Shown here one piece after another: positions 22,667-32,590 of a stretch of 64,000 nucleotides of DNA. A program made the position numbers and the translations under genes. The DNA lies in NCBI GenBank assembly GCA_964544655.1, contig CAZJCM010000012.1, forward strand, positions 9,163 through 73,162, given 5' to 3'. Source of the DNA: HyVt-443 sp964544655. GTDB lineage: Bacteria > Pseudomonadota > Gammaproteobacteria > Chromatiales > Chromatiaceae. Under the pieces are notes generated by a model. It searched no databases, had not been told where the DNA came from, and saw nothing but the letters and a program-made list of their open reading frames with translations. The first letter of the stretch is position 1. Each line of letters begins with the position of its first letter.

Positions 22667-24729
22667 CTCTCTCTCCTCCGCAGGAAATGGCCCGCTGCCG
22701 CGAGCAGTAGCAGGGCCAGGCCAGTCAGCAGTCGCAGCTGCGCGGCCGTGGCCGTCTGTGGAATATTGAAAATGTGCTCGTAGGACCAGCCCTTGGGCAG
22801 ATTCGTTTTCAGTGCATGCTGTTGCAGCGGATCATCGGGTTGGCGCCCGGGTGTGATGTCCACGGCAACCAGACTGGTGTATCTGCTTACCAGATGGTGT
22901 CTCAGCGCGGTGGAGATGATTTCACTGCGCAGCCTGTCCCGGCTGTCATCGTCTTGGGCGTCGTGCAGTCGGGTCATCAACGCTGCGATTTGCCGCCGGC
23001 CCCATTCAGTGGCTATGGCTGTACCCGGCTGGCCGCCATCGAGTGTTATCCGGGTTTTCCAGCGCCGTTCACCAATTCGGCCCTGCACCTGCAACCATGC
23101 CGGCATCGCCTTGCCGCGCAGGGCCAGCAACAGGGGTTCGCCGGCGTAGAGATCCGGAATGCGCCGGGGCAGGATATCTATCCTGGAGCCTGGCGGCAGC
23201 TCGATCCGGATATCCGTCAGGGCCGGTCTCTCCAGCTTTTCCAACAGCCTGGACATCTTCTCCAACACCTCACTGCTGTTGCCGATATAGGTGAAGGTGC
23301 CGCGGCCATGGCTGGCGGCCTTGCGCATGAAGTGGCTGTTTGGCGCCGAACCGATACCGATGGTGAAAAGCCGGCTGTCATCGAGATCATCGCGGATCAG
23401 TTGGAACAGCTCCTGCTCGTTGCCGACACTGCCATCGGTAAGAAAGACGATCTGCCTGATCTGTGCTGTTTCAGTCTGCCGTTGTAGAGCCATCCTCAAG
23501 GCTGGCAGCATTTCCGTACCGCCGTCGGCCTCCAGCCCGCGGACGAATCTCCGCGCCACGGCCAGGTTGTTGGCACTGGCGGTTCTGCTCCGATTGAACA
23601 GCCTGTGTGTCTCATGGTTGAAGCGGATAATGTTGAAGCGGTCCTGATCGCCGAGTCGGTTCAGGGCCAGCAGCAGCGCGTCTCGCGCCTGTTCGATCGA
23701 CTCCCCATGCATGGAGCCCGAGGTGTCGATGACGAAAATCAGCTCACGGCCGATCTGTTCTCTTCCGGCATCATTTTGCGGCGGTAGCAGCATCAACAAG
23801 CCATATGCCTGCTGATCCTGTTGTTGTGTGAACCAGGCCGCGCTTGGTGCCGCGGCGGGTTGCGGACGCCACACCAGTTCGAAATCACGGTCGGCGGGTG
23901 CCGGACCCTCAGCCAGTCGTACAAGATACTTTCCCGGGCCGTCCTGCTGCTGTTCGATGGTGTGATAGCTGCTCGTTATGCCGGATAACGGTATCCCTGC
24001 GTCCAGCTTGACGGTCAACCGGAGCGGATTGATCGGGCCATCGGCCGGGTGCTGGACTGGCGGCGTGATACGGCCGGCATCGGCAACCTGAGACGTTGCC
24101 CGCGCCCACCCGGTGGTGGAAAAAGCGTTGACCTGGTGTATGTTGCCCAAGGGTGTTCCAGGGATGTAACGGGGAGCGACCAGCATGGGGAAACGGAGGC
24201 GGAACAGGCCGTCGCTGTAGTCGATGGTCTGCTGATACTCTATTTCGACCATGATGGATTCGCCCGGTGCGATATTCGCCAGTGAGCTGGTGAATATGTT
24301 GGGTCGTTCCTGTTCAGTCAGTGATGCACGCCTGCCGGCCTGCCTGGCCTCCGCATAGATTTTCTTCGCTTTTTGCCGCTCTTCCACCCGCCCTTCGATG
24401 ATCCGTTCACCGATCTGCATATGCAGGCGGTCGACGGCCGCGTGTGCCGGCAAGGGGAATACATAGACGCCTTCCGCCCAGTGTCGTCCGGGATTGGTGA
24501 ATGACTGGCGAACCCTGACCCGGGCCAGCATGCCGACCACCTGAATGGTGACGTCCGTATCCACCGTTGGTGCAGGCTGGTAGCCTGGGTCTGGCCCATC
24601 GCGCAGCCACAGGCTGCCTCGGGTCACTTCCTGTGGCGCCCACATGACGGGTGACGAGGCAAATGCCGCGGAGATGAAGCAGAGGTGAAACAGCAGTATC
24701 AGCCCCATGCGCTGATGATGGATGGTCAT
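22660..24729 (-). CDS. Sortase target protein with VIT and VWA domains
   Basis: About 689 residues. The start is one of two adjacent ATGs (24732/24729) after GGAGAG, with a third ATG at 24708; a signal peptide ends at AFASS. A VIT domain spans about 25-155 and a von Willebrand A domain about 325-500, with an intact MIDAS start (FVIDTSGSMHGES near 334). The C terminus is a sorting signal: PQTAT, a hydrophobic helix, then RRRERC. This is the family known as marine proteobacterial sortase target protein. The following sortase would cut at the PQTAT motif. Final ligand or surface role is unknown. Confidence 0.93.
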   Translation of the reverse strand: MTIHHQRMGLILLFHLCFISAAFASSPVMWAPQEVTRGSLWLRDGPDPGYQPAPTVDTDVTIQVVGMLARVRVRQSFTNPGRHWAEGVYVFPLPAHAAVDRLHMQIGERIIEGRVEERQKAKKIYAEARQAGRRASLTEQERPNIFTSSLANIAPGESIMVEIEYQQTIDYSDGLFRLRFPMLVAPRYIPGTPLGNIHQVNAFSTTGWARATSQVADAGRITPPVQHPADGPINPLRLTVKLDAGIPLSGITSSYHTIEQQQDGPGKYLVRLAEGPAPADRDFELVWRPQPAAAPSAAWFTQQQDQQAYGLLMLLPPQNDAGREQIGRELIFVIDTSGSMHGESIEQARDALLLALNRLGDQDRFNIIRFNHETHRLFNRSRTASANNLAVARRFVRGLEADGGTEMLPALRMALQRQTETAQIRQIVFLTDGSVGNEQELFQLIRDDLDDSRLFTIGIGSAPNSHFMRKAASHGRGTFTYIGNSSEVLEKMSRLLEKLERPALTDIRIELPPGSRIDILPRRIPDLYAGEPLLLALRGKAMPAWLQVQGRIGERRWKTRITLDGGQPGTAIATEWGRRQIAALMTRLHDAQDDDSRDRLRSEIISTALRHHLVSRYTSLVAVDITPGRQPDDPLQQHALKTNLPKGWSYEHIFNIPQTATAAQLRLLTGLALLLLAAAGHFLRRRERC

Positions 24730-24950
24730 CATGGCTCTCCTGTATGATCTTTACTTCGGTCGCTGGAAGATGAGTGGTCCAGCACCGCCATCCTTGGCGG
24801 AAAGGTCTCCTGGCCGTGCCGGTTTACGGGGTCTATTCAAGCAGGGGGGGGTGTCCCAATCTTTGCGATCCTGTGGAAGAATCGTGGAGAAATCATGGAG
24901 GCCGGATCTGTGTGCTCTACAATCGATTCGATCTCGGGTAGATTGGGCCT

Positions 24951-25643
24951 ATGTGTAGAACCATCGCCATCGTAGAAGACGACCCGCAACAGCGCGCTCA
25001 CTATGCCGATGCTTTGCGCCGGCAGGGATACAGTGTTGCAGAATATGCGAGCCGGGAGCAGGCCCAGCAGGCATTTGCACGGTCGTTGCCCGATTTGGCG
25101 ATCCTCGACATCATGCTGGGACAGGAGATCGGTGGCGGCTTCGAAGTGTGCCGCTATCTGCAGCAGCGCGATCAGTATCTACCAGTGATATTTCTCACCA
25201 GCCGGGGCAATGAAGTGGATAAGATCTATGGCCTGCAGCTGGGGGCCTGGGATTACCAGACCAAACCGGTTTCACTCGATTTTCTGATAGCGCGCATAGA
25301 CTCCCTGTTCCGGATCGATGATCGCCGGCGGTCATCAGGTGCGGATCTGGAGACCAGGCGGCTGGGCAGACTGGCACTGAATGCCGCTGCCATGCAGGTG
25401 TCGTGGGATGGCGAGCCCGTTCCATTGACTCCTACCGAGTTCGATCTGCTGAGTGTCTTGCTCAGCCGGCCGGATGGCGCCAGTTACGACGACCTGGCCA
25501 ACGCAACCAAACAGGGGGTGGTGGAAAACAACACCATCAACACCCACATCGTGCATCTGCGTAAAAAGTTCAAGCGGGTCGATGCCGCATTCGATTGCAT
25601 TCAGACGAGGTACGGCTACGGTTACCGCTGGGTGTGTGGATGA
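24951..25643 (+). CDS. pdsR: Sortase-system response regulator PdsR
   Basis: 230 residues: a receiver domain with phospho-acceptor aspartate in LAILDIMLGQE near residue 50 and the conserved lysine in YQTKPVSLDFL, then an OmpR/PhoB winged helix (LTPTEFDLLSVLLSRPDG, NNTINTHIVHLRKKF). It belongs to the response regulators dedicated to the proteobacterial sortase system. The 221-base gap to the divergent target gene should contain the controlled promoters. Its stop overlaps the kinase start (ATGA). Confidence 0.9.
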   Translation: MCRTIAIVEDDPQQRAHYADALRRQGYSVAEYASREQAQQAFARSLPDLAILDIMLGQEIGGGFEVCRYLQQRDQYLPVIFLTSRGNEVDKIYGLQLGAWDYQTKPVSLDFLIARIDSLFRIDDRRRSSGADLETRRLGRLALNAAAMQVSWDGEPVPLTPTEFDLLSVLLSRPDGASYDDLANATKQGVVENNTINTHIVHLRKKFKRVDAAFDCIQTRYGYGYRWVCG

Positions 25644-27694
25644 AGCGGCGTGGATTGGGGCTGGGCGCGCGTCTGCTGCTGTTCAGCTCGGTGTTGCTGG
25701 CCCTTCCCTGGTTGGGCTATCGCTATATCGGGGAGATGAAGGAGTTTCTCATCAAAGGACAGGAGGAGGCGCAGTTACTGGCGGTCAGGGCGGTGGCGAC
25801 CGTCTTGCATGACCGCTCGGACCTGTTCGGGCTGACCAGTGAAGCGGCGGATATCCCACAGGAGCAGAATTCCCTATACGTCTACCCACTCGAGGGCGTC
25901 ATGCAAATGGATGGCTATGCCGATGACTGGGCCTCGTTGCTGGAGCGTAAGCGCATCTTTACTGCTGAGGGCACGGCTGCCGCTACCGATGAGGTCCCGC
26001 ACATGGTGCCTTCCTTTGCCCTGGTACTGGGCGGACGGCCTGACTATGTCCATGGCTTTCTGCAAGTAGAGGATGAAGTACGTGTGTACCGCCATCCGCG
26101 CTACCGGCGGCTCGATAACAGCGATCAGGTGCGGCTTGCCCTGATCGATCCGCAGGGCCGGCTGCGGCGCTTCGTGCTGGTCACCGAGGCGCAGGGCAAT
26201 ATCAGTGGCTATGAGGTGCAGGCGGATTGGGGGGATCCGCTCACTGCGCAGCCATTGTATGAGTTGAACGGCTTCTGGCGGGAGCGCCCCGGTGGCTATG
26301 ATCTCGAATTCCGTTTTCCAGCCGAGTGGCTGGGCAAAACGCAGCGTTTGTCGCTGGCCGTGGTCGATGTGGATGATCCACTCGGCCGTTCCATCGAAGC
26401 GGTGGTCACGACGACGCCCGGCCAATGGTCCGGGGCCATGAATCGTCTGATCGTACGCTCCCCTGAGTTGATGCGCATACTGCGGGGGCTGAGCCGTTCC
26501 GATGCCAGTATCTGTGTGGTGGACGGTTACCGCAGGGTGCGTGCGGTGATGGGTGGAGAGAGCATCGGCAAGAGGCTGTGTGCGGGTACGGACAGAGTCA
26601 GTCAGGACCTGGTCCAGGACGCCCTCGCAGGGCGGCCAAAAGTGTTGCGTCGAAATGGGGTGTCAGATCAGGAGGCACTGATCGTGGCAGCGCACCCGGT
26701 TTACTCCGGCGACCAGGTGATCGGTGCCGTGTTGCTGGAAAAGAACAGCGCCCATATCCTCGGGCTGCAGCGTGCCACCCTGGTCCAGACGGCTGGGGCG
26801 ACGCTGCTGGTGTTGCTGCTGGTGGTCGCCGGTTTACTGCTGTTCGCTGCCTGGCTGGCGTTTCGTATCCGGCATCTCAAGCGCGAGGTGGCGGCGGCGA
26901 TCGATGCCGACGGCCGTGTCCTCAAGGGGCGGCTGGAAAGCGACCGCCTGGCGCCGGATGATCTGGGTGATCTTTCCAGGGGAATATCCGATTTGTTGGG
27001 GCGCCTGCAGCGATATACGGGATTTCTGGAATCCGTACCGCGCACCCTGCGCCACGAGATCCTGAATCCGCTCAACACCATCGGCATGTCACTGCAAAAG
27101 CTGGAGGAGGTGAAGGAGGCGGACGACGGCGTATCGATCAAATCTGCACAGCAGGCGATGCGCCAGCTGGAGCGCATCGTCAACAGCCTCACCGAGGCAG
27201 CGCATATCGATGATGCGCTGGATGATGAGGTCTTCGAAAGCTTCGACTTGGCGGCGTTGCTCGATGAGTATGTGGGCAATCGTTCACGACTGCGCGCTGA
27301 CAGACGCCTGATTTACCATGGACCCGCCAATGGAATATGGATACGGGGCAGTGACCTGCGCATTGCCCAGCTGCTGGATAAAATCGTCGACAATGCGCTG
27401 GACTTCTCATGTGAAAACAGTGAGATAGAGTTCACGCTGGAGGAGAGGCAAGGATGGGCAGAACTGCGGTTGTCGAATGAAGGCCCGGTGATTCCAGAGC
27501 GAATCCTGCAAGCGTTGTTCGTGGGTATGGCATCATACCGCCCCCAGACCGATCGCGGCCCCCATCTGGGTATCGGGCTGTTCATCGCCAAGCGGATTGC
27601 CTCCTGTCATGGCGGTGAACTGAAGGTGGTCAACCGTCAGGACATTGCCGGGGTAGAGGTCATTCTCAGGCTACCCACGTCGATACAGCCCTGA
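25640..27694 (+). CDS. pdsS: Sortase-system sensor histidine kinase PdsS
   Basis: 684 residues from the ATG overlapping the PdsR stop. Membrane helices lie near 9-27 and 387-408, with a large periplasmic region of about 350 residues between. A HAMP-like linker, a HisKA domain (LRHEILNPLNTIGMSL, histidine near 471) and an ATPase domain follow (N box KIVDNALDFS, G box HLGIGLFIAKR). The size and layout fit the kinase of the proteobacterial dedicated sortase system. It presumably senses the envelope state and switches sortase and target expression through PdsR. Confidence 0.9.
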   Translation: MKRRGLGLGARLLLFSSVLLALPWLGYRYIGEMKEFLIKGQEEAQLLAVRAVATVLHDRSDLFGLTSEAADIPQEQNSLYVYPLEGVMQMDGYADDWASLLERKRIFTAEGTAAATDEVPHMVPSFALVLGGRPDYVHGFLQVEDEVRVYRHPRYRRLDNSDQVRLALIDPQGRLRRFVLVTEAQGNISGYEVQADWGDPLTAQPLYELNGFWRERPGGYDLEFRFPAEWLGKTQRLSLAVVDVDDPLGRSIEAVVTTTPGQWSGAMNRLIVRSPELMRILRGLSRSDASICVVDGYRRVRAVMGGESIGKRLCAGTDRVSQDLVQDALAGRPKVLRRNGVSDQEALIVAAHPVYSGDQVIGAVLLEKNSAHILGLQRATLVQTAGATLLVLLLVVAGLLLFAAWLAFRIRHLKREVAAAIDADGRVLKGRLESDRLAPDDLGDLSRGISDLLGRLQRYTGFLESVPRTLRHEILNPLNTIGMSLQKLEEVKEADDGVSIKSAQQAMRQLERIVNSLTEAAHIDDALDDEVFESFDLAALLDEYVGNRSRLRADRRLIYHGPANGIWIRGSDLRIAQLLDKIVDNALDFSCENSEIEFTLEERQGWAELRLSNEGPVIPERILQALFVGMASYRPQTDRGPHLGIGLFIAKRIASCHGGELKVVNRQDIAGVEVILRLPTSIQP

Positions 27695-28003
27695 TTTTCC
27701 ACCTCGAGTTTTCATTTCGCGGTCAAAATCAATATCATGCAGGCAGCACGCCCGCTGAGCCCACGGGCTCAGGTATGAGGTGCCCCTATCCTGCGTTTCA
27801 GTCGTGAAAGGGATGGTCGATAACTGGACTATGATGTGTGTTTTATGCCTTCAGGCATGTTTTCTAGAGGCAGGCTCCTTCCCACCAGCCGTCCCCAATG
27901 ACGGCCGGCGGGATGGCGGGCGTCTGTGTCGGAACGAACGGCGTCATAATCTGCCTGGTTCGGGCCTGACCAACGGTTCGCCAAAGCCATAAGGAATGGG
28001 AAG
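27695..28003. other. Gene-free gap after pdsS
   Basis: 309 bases with no gene. The only structure seen is a hairpin at 27755-27772 (CTGAGCC, four bases, GGCTCAG) without a T tract. The promoter of the TAXI gene should be here, but no clear hexamers stand out. Confidence 0.4.
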
Positions 28004-29023
28004 ATGAAGGGAAAATCAATCCGATTCATGATCTGTTTTTTGATGATCTTTCTGTCGCTGTCGGTAACGGCGGCTGATCAGGGTATGCGGCTGTTCCGCA
28101 TCGGTACCGGTGGCGCCGGCGGTACCTACTATCCCATCGGCGGATTGATCGCCTTGGCCATCAGTAATCCACCAGGCTCCCGGGCCTGCGATGAAGGGGG
28201 AAGCTGCGGCGTTCCCGGGCTGATAGCCATTGCCCAGTCGGCCAATGGTTCGGTCGCCAATGTCATGGATATACAAAAAGGTATTCTGGAATCCGGTTTT
28301 TCCCAATCGGATGTGGCGCGTTGGGCCTATACCGGAACAGGTACCTTTGCCGGCAAGCCCCCGATACGCAAGCTCCGTGCGATCGCCAGCCTGTATCCGG
28401 AAAGCGTGCATCTGGTTGCCCGTAAAGGTTCGGGTATCCGGTCTGTGCGCGATCTCAAAGGAAAGCGCGTTGCGCTGGATGAGCCCGGATCCGGTACGCT
28501 GATCGACGCCGAAATCCTGCTACGGGCATATGGGTTGAAAAAGGAGCAGCTCAATGTGGAGTACTCCAAGTTCCAACAGGCAGCGGAGAGACTGCGAGAG
28601 GGTAAGCTGGACGCCTTCTTCGTCGTCGTTGGCTATCCTGCCACCATCATCAGCCAGCTTGCGGAAGAGATGGGCGTGGAACTGATCTCGATAGATGGCC
28701 CTGAATCTGAGCGGATCATCCGTGACAACCCCTTCTTTTCTCGGGGGGAGATCCCGCCAAATACCTATAAGGGGATAGGAGTTCCGGTTGCCACGATCAA
28801 TGTGCAGGCCCAGTGGCTTACCTCCTCCGACCTCGATGAAGCGTTGATATACCAGATCACGCGGACGTTATGGAATGAAAACTCGCGTCGCCTGCTGGAT
28901 AAAGGACACAGCAAGGGCAAGATGATCCGACTGAAAAATGCACTCAGCGGTTTGGCCGTTCCTCTTCACCCGGGTGCCGCTCGTTTTTACCGGGAGCAAG
29001 GCATCTCCATCAACGAAGAGTGA
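28004..29023 (+). CDS. TAXI-family TRAP solute-binding protein
   Basis: 339 residues with a signal peptide (cleavage near TAADQ). The start of the mature part (FRIGTGGAGGTYYPIGG) and the segments QSANGSVANVMDI and LYPESVHLVARKGSGI define the TAXI (TRAP-associated extracytoplasmic immunogenic) binding protein family, which usually delivers small carboxylates to a TRAP permease. An internal pair ACDEGGSCGV may form a disulfide. No DctQM-like permease is adjacent. Instead the stop overlaps the start of a GGDEF-EAL protein by four bases (GTGA), suggesting that this protein acts as a ligand sensor for c-di-GMP signalling. Confidence 0.9.
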   Translation: MKGKSIRFMICFLMIFLSLSVTAADQGMRLFRIGTGGAGGTYYPIGGLIALAISNPPGSRACDEGGSCGVPGLIAIAQSANGSVANVMDIQKGILESGFSQSDVARWAYTGTGTFAGKPPIRKLRAIASLYPESVHLVARKGSGIRSVRDLKGKRVALDEPGSGTLIDAEILLRAYGLKKEQLNVEYSKFQQAAERLREGKLDAFFVVVGYPATIISQLAEEMGVELISIDGPESERIIRDNPFFSRGEIPPNTYKGIGVPVATINVQAQWLTSSDLDEALIYQITRTLWNENSRRLLDKGHSKGKMIRLKNALSGLAVPLHPGAARFYREQGISINEE

Positions 29024-30999
29024 GAGTGGTCGTATCTTCTGCCATGCGTGTCGGTCGTCCCCATTTTTCCTCCACATCGGTGACCACTCTGGCACTGATT
29101 CTCATCATCCTGTTCACCACCGGGGCCATTATCTATTATGCCCGGGCCACACTGGGAGAGATCGAGGACGCCTTGCCGATCGAGTTGGCTCAACAGGAGG
29201 ACGATGTGATCTCCCTGGTGACGGAGGTGAATGACCTGCGGCACGCCGTCAGGCTGAGCCGGGTGGCATTTCATGAAAATAGCCTGGATGAGGTCCATCG
29301 GCGCTTGGGGCAGGTCGATGAACATCTGCAGCGGATCAGGAACAAATACAATTTTCGTGACCTGATAGGTGTCTCTGCTATCCATGCGCTGCTCAACCCG
29401 ATGTTGTATGACGTCCGTAATTGGCTGACCGATGGTGTCTACAACATGGCGGCAAACTCTGATTCGACCCTGCGTATTGCAGAGTTGCGAATCGATGATG
29501 CATTGAAGGAGGCACGTAGTCTGTCGGCAGATGCATCGAAGGCAGCACTGGAGATCCTGTCGGATCAGGCCAGCCGCATGCGGCGGTTTCGTACTGTCAC
29601 CACGGCCACGCTTGGTACCCTTATCCTGATGTCGACGGCGCTCATCTTTTTCGTGCTACACCAGCAGCGGACCATGTTGGCACTCAGAGATAGCGAGGAA
29701 CAGATCAGGTTTCGCGCCAATCATGATTTGTTGACTGGGTTACCCAATCGGGCCAGTTTCATCGAGCACCTGGATGAATCGGTGGAGATCAGTCGTCGGC
29801 GAAAGACTCAGATTGCACTCTTGTTCATCGATCTGGATCGCTTCAAGACGATCAATGACACCCTTGGTCATGATGTCGGGGACCAGTTGATCCGCGAGGT
29901 CGGGATGCGGATTCGGCAGAGTGTTCGTGCAACCGATATCGTGGCGCGCCTGGGAGGGGATGAGTTTACCGTGTTGCTGCAGGATGTGGACGATGTGCTC
30001 CAGGTTTCGCTCATTGCCCGGGGCATCATCGAGCAGATCTCCTGGCCGTTTCAGCTGGGAGGGCATGAAGTGTTCACCGGTGCGAGTATCGGTGTCACCA
30101 TTTGCCCGGGTGACAGCGACGATACCAGTACGCTGCTGAAGAATGCCGATATGGCCATGTACAGGGCCAAGGAAAAAGGCCGAAACACATTCCGTTTTTT
30201 CACCGCCAAGATGACAGAGCGGGCAGAGCAGTTTCTCAATATCGATAAAGAGCTTCGGCGTGCCATGGAGCAAGATGAACTGTTCCTTGAGTTCCAGCCC
30301 ATCTATCGCCTCGATGATCAGCGGCTGGTGGGTGTAGAGGCACTGGTGCGTTGGAATCACCCTGAGAGGGGGCGGGTGGGACCGGATGTCTTTATTCCAG
30401 TGGCCGAAGAGACCGGTTTGATCATGGATATCGGTTACTGGGTGTTGCGTGAGTCCTGCCTGGAAGTGATTAAATGGGCCGGGGACTCTCCGCTTTATCT
30501 GTCGGTCAACGTATCCATGCGCCAGTTCATGGGCAATTTCGGTCCTTCCCAGGTAAGCAAGGTATTGCAGGAGAGCGGTTTTCCCGCCGACCGTTTAGTG
30601 CTGGAAATCACTGAATCCCTGTTAATGGAAAACAACAAGCAGGTGCATAACTCGATCGCCGCTCTGCATGAGATGGGAGTGAAGATTGCGGTGGATGACT
30701 TTGGTACCGGATACTCTGCCCTGAAATATCTGAGAGACTTTCCCGTGGATACGTTGAAGATCGATCGTTCATTCATTCAGGATATCGATACCAATGAGGG
30801 AGACGTGAGCCTGGTCGAGACGATCATCGCCATGGCCCGTGGGATGGGGCTGAAAGTGGTTGCCGAAGGGGTCGAGTTGAAACAGCAGGAGGCGATACTG
30901 CACCAGCTCGGCTGTGATATGGTGCAGGGCTTTCTGTACAGCAAGCCGGTTTCGTCCTCGGTCTTTTCTTCTCAGTTGAAAAAACAGCTGGCATCCTGA
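29020..30999 (+). CDS. GGDEF-EAL c-di-GMP enzyme with periplasmic sensor
   Basis: 659 residues from the GTG overlapping the TAXI stop; ATG 29044 is an alternative. One membrane helix near 25-45 and another near 200-218 enclose a helical periplasmic domain. The GGDEF domain keeps its motif (ARLGGDEF near 310), and the EAL domain keeps EALVRW near 446, the DDFGTGYS loop and EGVE. Both diguanylate cyclase and phosphodiesterase activities are therefore possible by motif. Coupled translation with a periplasmic binding protein points to ligand-dependent control through the periplasmic domain. Confidence 0.92.
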   Translation: MRVVVSSAMRVGRPHFSSTSVTTLALILIILFTTGAIIYYARATLGEIEDALPIELAQQEDDVISLVTEVNDLRHAVRLSRVAFHENSLDEVHRRLGQVDEHLQRIRNKYNFRDLIGVSAIHALLNPMLYDVRNWLTDGVYNMAANSDSTLRIAELRIDDALKEARSLSADASKAALEILSDQASRMRRFRTVTTATLGTLILMSTALIFFVLHQQRTMLALRDSEEQIRFRANHDLLTGLPNRASFIEHLDESVEISRRRKTQIALLFIDLDRFKTINDTLGHDVGDQLIREVGMRIRQSVRATDIVARLGGDEFTVLLQDVDDVLQVSLIARGIIEQISWPFQLGGHEVFTGASIGVTICPGDSDDTSTLLKNADMAMYRAKEKGRNTFRFFTAKMTERAEQFLNIDKELRRAMEQDELFLEFQPIYRLDDQRLVGVEALVRWNHPERGRVGPDVFIPVAEETGLIMDIGYWVLRESCLEVIKWAGDSPLYLSVNVSMRQFMGNFGPSQVSKVLQESGFPADRLVLEITESLLMENNKQVHNSIAALHEMGVKIAVDDFGTGYSALKYLRDFPVDTLKIDRSFIQDIDTNEGDVSLVETIIAMARGMGLKVVAEGVELKQQEAILHQLGCDMVQGFLYSKPVSSSVFSSQLKKQLAS

Positions 31000-31054
31000 G
31001 CCCCGCCGAGGCCGGTTGCCGTGCCACCATGGTGTATGGCCTTGGTGCGGGGCT
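30999..31054 (+). terminator. Possible stem-loop before tsaD
   Basis: AGCCCCGC plus GAGGCC pair imperfectly with GGCCTTGG plus TGCGGGGCT across about 24 bases. It begins at the stop codon of the GGDEF-EAL gene and ends 49 bases before tsaD. No T tract; tentative. Confidence 0.35.
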
Positions 31055-31102
31055 ATAGCTGTTCTATGGTGGAATTGCGTTTGCGCCGGATGAGGAAGTG
31101 AT

Positions 31103-32146
31103 ATGCGGGTATTGGGTATAGAGACCTCCTGTGATGAAACGGGCGTGGCGCTCTATGGCAGTGAAGAAGGGTTGCTGGGAAATCTGGTCTATAGCCAGAT
31201 TTCACTGCATGCCGAATATGGCGGGGTGGTACCGGAATTGGCATCGCGGGATCATGTGCGTAAGGTCCTGCCGCTGCTCGATGACCTGTTAAGACAGGTA
31301 GGTATGGCACGGAACCAGATCGATGGGGTGGCCTATACGGCCGGCCCGGGTCTGGTCGGGGCACTGCTGGTTGGGGCTGCCATAGGCCGCAGCCTGGCCT
31401 GGGGGCTGGGTGTGCCGGCGCTGGCAGTGCATCATATGGAAGGGCATCTGCTGGCCCCGCTGCTGGAAGCAGAGGCACCGGAATTCCCTTTCGTTGCGCT
31501 GCTGGTATCCGGTGGACACACCCAGTTGGTCCAGGTGCAGGGAGTGGGACGATACCGGTTGCTGGGCGAGTCGTTGGATGATGCGGCAGGAGAGGCATTC
31601 GATAAGACTGCCAAGCTCCTGGGGCTGCCCTATCCTGGCGGGCCGGAGCTGGCCCGGCTGGCCACGGAAGGAGACCCCGGCAGATTCAGCTTTCCCCGCC
31701 CCATGACCGATCGGCCTGGGCTCGATTTTAGTTTTAGTGGTCTGAAGACCTTTGCGCTCAATACGCTGCAGCGGGAACTACCCCATGCGCAAGTGATGGG
31801 TGGCACTGCGGTACGGCAACTGCAGGCCGATATTGCCCGGGCTTTCGAGGATGCCGTGGTGGCTACGCTGCTGATCAAGTGCCGTCGTGCCATCCGGGAG
31901 ACGGGTATTCCAGCTTTGGTACTGGCTGGCGGCGTGAGCGCCAACCGCCAGCTGCGTCAGCAGATCAGCAAGATGATGGAAGCCGAGGGGGGACGTGCAT
32001 TTTTCCCCCGCCCTGCGTTTTGTACCGATAATGGCGCCATGATCGCCTACGCCGGCTGGCAGCGGCTGTCTGCCGGTCAGCAACAGGCGCTTGAGTTTTC
32101 CGTACAACCCCGTTGGCCGCTGGATGCATTACCGGCTTGTGATTGA
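31103..32146 (+). CDS. tsaD: tRNA threonylcarbamoyladenosine synthase subunit TsaD
   Basis: 347 residues, full length for TsaD (Kae1/YgjD). The opening VLGIETSCDETGVALY, the metal-binding HHMEGHLLAP, the SGGHTQLV nucleotide motif and the C-terminal CTDNGAMIAYAG are all present. With TsaB, TsaC and TsaE it makes N6-threonylcarbamoyladenosine at position 37 of ANN-decoding tRNAs in the cytoplasm. The usual gammaproteobacterial neighbour rpsU is not found next to it here. Confidence 0.97.
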   Translation: MRVLGIETSCDETGVALYGSEEGLLGNLVYSQISLHAEYGGVVPELASRDHVRKVLPLLDDLLRQVGMARNQIDGVAYTAGPGLVGALLVGAAIGRSLAWGLGVPALAVHHMEGHLLAPLLEAEAPEFPFVALLVSGGHTQLVQVQGVGRYRLLGESLDDAAGEAFDKTAKLLGLPYPGGPELARLATEGDPGRFSFPRPMTDRPGLDFSFSGLKTFALNTLQRELPHAQVMGGTAVRQLQADIARAFEDAVVATLLIKCRRAIRETGIPALVLAGGVSANRQLRQQISKMMEAEGGRAFFPRPAFCTDNGAMIAYAGWQRLSAGQQQALEFSVQPRWPLDALPACD

Positions 32147-32411
32147 ACCGGACCTGATAATGACAACGGCGGTGGCTGATCCATTCACAGCCGGAAATGA
32201 CTGAAGTTCCTTCCTCTCCCGTTTGGATGGTTCCTTGAAAATTCTTTTGCGAAGCTGCTGAGTCATCCAATCCATGTCGTTTCCCCGATCGTGTGATGTG
32301 TAACACCGCCGGGCCTACAGGGATGCATTTGTAGCGCTTTCTGGAAGAAATTCCCGGTATCAGGGACGCTCTCGAATAGCGCTGAGTGGATACGCTTAAA
32401 ACTTACTGTAG

Positions 32412-32438
32412 TTAAGTTTTCTTTATGCCTGTCGAAAC
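32412..32438 (+). promoter_or_regulatory. Candidate FliA (sigma-28) promoter
   Basis: TTAAGTTT, eleven bases, GTCGAAAC: spacing is exact for sigma-28 (TAAAGTTT-N11-GCCGATAA) and six of eight and five of eight positions match. Placement before a chemoreceptor gene supports it. The rest of the 444-base gap 32147-32590 holds no gene. Confidence 0.5.
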
Positions 32439-32590
32439 AGGTTGTTATAGGGATGCTGTCTATCCCGAAACATAAATTTCCAGCTTGCCAGCCTGTCGGG
32501 CTATGGGGTTCGTTACGGACAGGGTGGAGCCTAGAGGGGCTGGGGCCTGAAATCGAAATTGAGCTGAGAAACGAGCGTGGTCTATTTAAT

